In this document: piece after piece, positions 1 to 4,800 of the stretch
Numbering within the stretch: the stretch's first letter is position 1
Layout: the number at the start of each line of letters is the position of its first letter
Translations under genes and position numbers: made by a program
Notes under the pieces: generated by a model
The model's database searches: none
What the model was told of the DNA's origin: nothing
The model's input: the letters and a program-made list of their open reading frames with translations, nothing else
Source of the DNA: an uncultured archaeon
GTDB lineage: Archaea; Thermoproteota; Nitrososphaeria; Nitrososphaerales; CALBXV01
DNA length: 16,624 nt
Direction: 5' to 3'
Assembly: GCA_937890045.1 (NCBI GenBank)
Contig: CALBXV010000623.1
Location: 1 to 16,624 of the forward strand

Positions 1-1
1 T

Positions 2-1240
2 ATTGATGGGGCTAAACAATTTGTTAAATATATGAAAAGTCATCCAATGGAATCCGTAGATGAAGAAAGAGATTATAAGGCAGAATACAAAAAATATGGT
101 TCATCTACTAAAGCAAAGAAATACAGAGCAGAATTAAATCAGTATAATAGAAAAAAAGGTACTTATGGTAACGGTGATGGTAAAGATGCATCACATAAGG
201 GAGGAAAAATAGTGGGATTTGAAAAAGAATCAACTAATCGTGGCAGAGCCGAAAAGAGTAGATTAAAGAAAGAAGCTATTTCAAAAGAAGAATGGGCACA
301 ATATCCAAAATACGCAAGAAAATTAAAACCATATTTACAAAAACTTTTCAAAGTACCTATAAAGGTTAGAGTTATAAAACAGGCAAACCATAACCCCTGG
401 ATTGATGTAAGAGTGGCTAGATTTGGAAAAGATATAATCCCAAATGATTTCAGGAAAAAGGCCGCTAAAGTTATTGGTGCTAGTGGTGTTAGAGATTGGG
501 ATAATGTAAATTATGGTAATATACGAGTAAATTCAATCTCACTAAAAGCGGATGATTGGAAAAAATTGTTAGGAAATAAAGTTAAAAGTGAATCTGTAAA
601 TGAAATTATGGCAGGTTCTCAGATTCCAAAAACACCTACAAAAAAATTAGTAAAAATATATAAACAGATGGCGGATGAAAGATTATCTAGTGGGGCTGCG
701 TTAATTTTTAGAATGATTGCAAAAGAATTAATAAAACGTAAAGCTAAGTTAGAAGGTGGTAAAGATTGTTGTGGTAATTGTAAAGAAGGTAAAGAGTGTT
801 GTTCTGAAGAATCCGTAAATGAAGGTAAAAAAAGATTTAAAGTTGGATTTAATATAGGTAAAGCCAAATATGTAATCTCACACCATGATGGTAGAGAAAA
901 ACATAAAGATGGTAGTGATTTCTTTGGTATAAGCATTTATAAAAATAAAAAAGCATTTGAAAAAGGTCAAGAAGATTTAAGGAAAAAAGGATATATTGAA
1001 GAATCCGTAAATGAGGTAAAACTTATCAAAATAACTAAATCACAATTAAGAGAAATCATAAGAGAAGAAATTCAGAAGTTGAATGAGGGATTTGGTAGTC
1101 CAGAATTAATGGATGAAAAAGATCTAGCAAAATTTGAAAAAACAAGACAAAAAAATGCTGAAGTTTTAGGTTACAAATTAACTGGTAGGCCAGATCATAA
1201 ACCTATGAAGGAAAAGATTAAAGTTACAAGTAATAAATGA
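2..1240 (+). CDS. Mosaic phage protein with ESVNE-linked modules (5' partial)
   Basis: The frame is open to the left edge. The first ATG is at 32, but it has no ribosome binding site and the upstream codons (IDGAKQFVKY) read on naturally, so the gene probably begins outside the window. Residues here count from that ATG. The protein is a string of small modules: a basic Lys/Tyr/Gly-rich segment (about 14-80) of a kind I associate with marine phage proteins, an alpha/beta-looking module (85-185), a helical piece ending in a Cys cluster (246-257, CCGNC then CC), a module with HHDGREKHKDGS (265-323), and a tail starting with the helix LREIIREEIQKLNE (339-352). Module borders carry ESVDE (7-11) and ESVNE (187-191, 260-264, 324-328). 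No enzyme is recognised. A structural or capsid-packaged role is inferred from the protease-site-like linkers and the neighbouring head genes. Confidence 0.75.
   Translation: MDGAKQFVKYMKSHPMESVDEERDYKAEYKKYGSSTKAKKYRAELNQYNRKKGTYGNGDGKDASHKGGKIVGFEKESTNRGRAEKSRLKKEAISKEEWAQYPKYARKLKPYLQKLFKVPIKVRVIKQANHNPWIDVRVARFGKDIIPNDFRKKAAKVIGASGVRDWDNVNYGNIRVNSISLKADDWKKLLGNKVKSESVNEIMAGSQIPKTPTKKLVKIYKQMADERLSSGAALIFRMIAKELIKRKAKLEGGKDCCGNCKEGKECCSEESVNEGKKRFKVGFNIGKAKYVISHHDGREKHKDGSDFFGISIYKNKKAFEKGQEDLRKKGYIEESVNEVKLIKITKSQLREIIREEIQKLNEGFGSPELMDEKDLAKFEKTRQKNAEVLGYKLTGRPDHKPMKEKIKVTSNK
806..822 (+). repeat. 17-bp direct repeat encoding the EESVNE linker, copy 1
   Basis: The stretch GAAGAATCCGTAAATGA is identical to that at 998-1014, in the same reading frame. 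Related copies lie at 50-64 (GAATCCGTAGATGAA) and 590-604 (GAATCTGTAAATGAA). All of them encode the linker between modules of the same protein, so the repeat may mark the points where modules were joined. Confidence 0.7.
998..1014 (+). repeat. 17-bp direct repeat encoding the EESVNE linker, copy 2
   Basis: This is the second exact copy of the 806-822 repeat, in frame. It lies directly before the segment that leads into the LREIIREEIQKLNE helix. Confidence 0.7.
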
Positions 1241-1244
1241 AAGT

Positions 1245-1254
1245 TATATTTATA
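1245..1254 (+). promoter_or_regulatory. TATATTTATA element, candidate promoter of the endolysin gene
   Basis: The same 10-mer occurs twice at 8081-8098, and nine of its ten bases recur at 12844-12853. These are the three longest spaces between genes in the window once the endolysin start is placed at 1340. Its reverse complement contains the T4 late-promoter box TATAAATA, but that points toward the minus strand, where no gene is seen. It could be a lineage-specific -10 element read forward, or simply AT-rich spacer. Confidence 0.3.
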
Positions 1255-1327
1255 AGTGAAGGAATTAAATAAAATAATAGAATTTTTAATTTCGTTGTTT
1301 AAAAAAAGCAATACAGAACAAGATATT

Positions 1328-1332
1328 AGGAG
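1328..1332 (+). promoter_or_regulatory. Ribosome binding site deciding the endolysin start
   Basis: AGGAG ends 7 nt before the ATG at 1340. The in-frame GTG at 1256 has no such site and sits right behind the AT-rich element, so 1340 is the better start. Confidence 0.75.
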
Positions 1333-1339
1333 CAATACT

Positions 1340-1834
1340 ATGCGAGATGAAGTTTTAACGTCATTTGACGAGATAATAGAATTAACCTTAGAACACGAAG
1401 GCGGTTACGTTAATGATCCAAAAGATTTAGGTGGGGAAACTAATTTTGGAATCGCAAAAAGATTTTATCCAGATGTAGATATTAAAAATTTAACCAAAGA
1501 GCAGGCAAAAGATATTTATAAAAAAGACTATTGGGATAAGAATAAGGTAGATGACTTACCAGAAAACTTAAAACATATATTCTTTGATATGGCAGTCAAT
1601 CAGGGAAGAGGTTCGGCAGTCAAAATATTACAGAGAGCAATAAATGGTAAAGGTGGTAAGTTAACGGTTGATGGTGGATTTGGGCCTGGAACAAAGGCAG
1701 CATTAGCAAAACATACCCCCGAATTAGATAGAGTTCGTTGCTATAGAGTTAAATATTATATGGATTTAGTAGCGAGAAAACCTGAGCAGGAAAGATTTTT
1801 GTTTGGGTGGTTTAGACGTGCGTTGGAAGTATAG
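1340..1834 (+). CDS. Endolysin, GH108-type N-acetylmuramidase with C-terminal peptidoglycan-binding region
   Basis: A cell-wall hydrolase of 164 residues from the ATG at 1340. The N-terminal half has the family signature EHEGGYVNDPKDLGG followed by TNFGI (residues 18-37). The Glu of EGGY (E20) is the expected catalytic acid. The C-terminal half (about 95-160) contains LTVDGGFGPGTKAAL, the usual peptidoglycan-binding-type element of these enzymes. The frame could be extended to a GTG at 1256, adding 28 residues with a hydrophobic stretch (IIEFLISLF), but only the ATG has a good ribosome binding site. I see no signal peptide or transmembrane segment in the 164-residue form, so release to the wall would need a holin, which I do not recognise here. 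It may serve lysis, or be a virion-carried hydrolase given its position between two possible packaged proteins. The family call is confident, the role less so. Confidence 0.9.
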   Translation: MRDEVLTSFDEIIELTLEHEGGYVNDPKDLGGETNFGIAKRFYPDVDIKNLTKEQAKDIYKKDYWDKNKVDDLPENLKHIFFDMAVNQGRGSAVKILQRAINGKGGKLTVDGGFGPGTKAALAKHTPELDRVRCYRVKYYMDLVARKPEQERFLFGWFRRALEV

Positions 1835-1859
1835 TGCTTAAATGGCATAGGAAAGTTAA

Positions 1860-4800
1860 ATGAATAAATTAACTGAATGGTTGACTAAACCTTTTTTGGA
1901 TGAGAATGTAGATTTACCTATAGAGGTTGGAGATACAGTCAAGATGGGTAAATTTAAAAACAAAAAGGTAGTCATTAAGAAAATAGATTGGAATGAAAAA
2001 GGTGATTTACTAATAAACGGTAGACCAGCTTTAAAGTTCAGATTAATGCCCAAAACTAATATTTTTGATAAAGAAGAAGTTACTGAAGAGTGGCCTAAAA
2101 ATTGGATACCTACTGGGTTGGGTATGAGAAAGCGACAGAAGAGGGTTTATGGTAGATTAAATCGTTCAATTAGAGAAGGAGTAAATGATCCTGGCATATT
2201 TAAAGCAGTATTTTTAGCAGGCGGGCCAGGTAGTGGAAAGTCATATGTTGCTGGTGGGTTATTTGGAATCCCCGATAAATTAACCACTTCTGCTTATGGA
2301 TTAAAACTTGTCAATCAAGATACTGAATTAGAAATGTTTTTGAAAAAGTATTTTGGTTCAACAGATTTAGATAATATGCCAGATGATTTATTTAGACAGA
2401 TTACTGATCCAAGTTATAGTGCACATATGGGTGTGAGAAAACACGCTAAAGCTTTGAGTAAACAAAGATTAAAGTTATATTCACAAGGTAGACTTGGTGT
2501 TATTATAGATGGTACTGGACACAAATATAAAGATGTAAAAAAAGAACGACAAAAATTAATTGATTTAGGTTATGATACCTATATGGTATTTGTAAATACT
2601 TCATTAGAGGTAGCACAACAGAGAAACAAATTAAGAGATAGAGTTTTACCAGAAGAAATTGTAGAAAAGTATTGGAAAAATGTACAAAAAAATATGGCAT
2701 TTTTTCAAGGATTATTCGGCAATCAAAATTTTATGTTAGTTGATAATAATTCTACATTAAGCCCAAAACAAGCACAGAAAAAATTTAATATGTTGGTTAA
2801 AAAAGGTATTAGTAAATTTATTAAAAAACCAATTAGAAATAAACAAGCCAAGAAGTGGATTGAAAAACAAAAATTTATAGAATCTATTGGTTTAAGTGCG
2901 GGTGGTGGTGTGATTAGTGGTGCGCCAAGTGTAAAGAAAGTCAATAAAGTAAAAAAACAATTAGATAAAAAACGAAAAGATGATGAGTATCGTAAAATAC
3001 AAGAATTTGTAAATAAACCAAAAATGAAAAAGGCATTGAAAGCATTAATTGATAAAAAAGTGTTACCAAAAAATTATGCTAAGAATATAAGTAAATTACA
3101 AACATTTCTTTCTAACAATCCATTAGTAATGATACAATTATTAAGATTACTTGGAGAAGAAGTTAATGAAGCATTTGCTGTAAGAGGTAGTAAGGTTGAA
3201 AAATTTATAACTGGTAAAAATCTTACACATAAAGGTAAGAAATATAAAGAGATAGAGTTTGAAACAATAAAAGTGGATAACCCAAATAAAAAAGTTACAT
3301 TACGAATATTATCACCAAAGAAATTATTTGGTCAAGAAGTACCTGTTAAATTTCAAACACTTAGAAGAGGCCCTTTTCTAAAAACCGATACAGGTAAAAA
3401 ATTAAAAGAACAAAAAGAAATTAAAAAAGTAGTAGGAATATATGCTGGTAGATTTCAACCATTTGGACCTCATCATAAAAAAGTATATGAGTGGATGAAG
3501 AAACAATTTGATGATGCGTATATAACTACATCAGATATTAAAAGACTACCTAAACATCCAATGAATTTTAAAGAGAAGAAACGACATATGCTTAAAATGG
3601 GAATTCCATCTAATAAAATTGTTAAAGAAAGACAACCCTATGTAGCAACTAATGTATTAAAAAAGTTTGATAGAAATACTACAGCAGTTGTTTATGTTTT
3701 TGGGGCAAAAGATGCTGATAGATTATCTGGTGGTACAAAAAAGGGTGGTGAAAAAACTTATTATCAAGATTATAAAAAGAATAAGAAAAATTTAGTGGGT
3801 CATAATAAACATGGATATATTTTAACCGCTCCACATTTTTCTATACAGGCAGGTGGTATGGAAGTAAGTGGTACTGCTATGAGACAATTACTAGGTTCAC
3901 CAAAGTATGCAGATGATAGGGAACGGAGATTTAAAAAATTCTTTGGTTATTTTGATAAAGGTGTTTATAATATGATGACTAATAAATTTAGTAAATTATT
4001 TGGTGAAAATGTTGTAATAACAAAAGAACTTATAAATGAATTTTTAGTAGATGTAGATGTATCAAAATATTTGAATGAAGCAACTTTTCAGACTAATGCT
4101 CCTATAGATGATGGGCCCGCTCATTATTATAAAGGTTTTGGCGATTATAAAAAAGGATCTACTGAGTGGTTAGATTCTATTTTTAAAGAAACAGGATGGA
4201 CAGTTTTAAATTATATGCTTGCTGATGAAGCACATGACCCAGCTTTTGATTATACATTAAATTATAGATTTATGCCAACACCTTCTTATGGAACTGTAGG
4301 AATAAGGGGTAGACAGAGTGAACGTAATTTACATAACAAGTATAAAGAAAGATTAAATTTTGTATTGTCTAATTTAGGATTTGAAGTTATTAAGTGGTTA
4401 GGTTTAGAAGATAATGTGTTAAAAGTACAAGTACAAGAACCAGTATTACCTGGAGCAGATGATGAAACAGAAAATACTGATTTAAAAGAATCAAAGTTGT
4501 TTTCAAAAGAGTGGTGGAATAAAGAATTGTTAAAAGAAGCTGGCGAAGAATACTGGACGGATATGTCGGTAGACGCTCAACAAGATTATATAAGTAAACA
4601 TAAAACTTCTAAAAATGTAGAACCAGATAATCCATCAGGTAAAAAAGAAAGAGATGTAAAAAAGAAACAATCAGTTGTAAAACAAAAATTAAAACAGAAG
4701 CACCATAGACCAAAACATAATGCTAAACCTTGGACTGCTGCAAATTATGAAGAAGAATCTAACGAAGTTATATTAAATGTTTCTGGATTTGAAGAAAAAA

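Noticed and set aside
1256..1339. GTG-start extension of the endolysin by 28 residues
   Set aside because: No ribosome binding site before the GTG, which follows directly on the AT-rich element; the ATG at 1340 has AGGAG 7 nt upstream and starts just before the conserved domain.
163..2944. Minus-strand open frames in the left part (163-351, 619-936, 1856-2053, 2503-2700, 2723-2944)
   Set aside because: They lie opposite well-supported + strand genes, show the composition expected of antisense AT-rich coding DNA (Phe/Leu/Ser/Ile-rich), and have no recognisable motifs.
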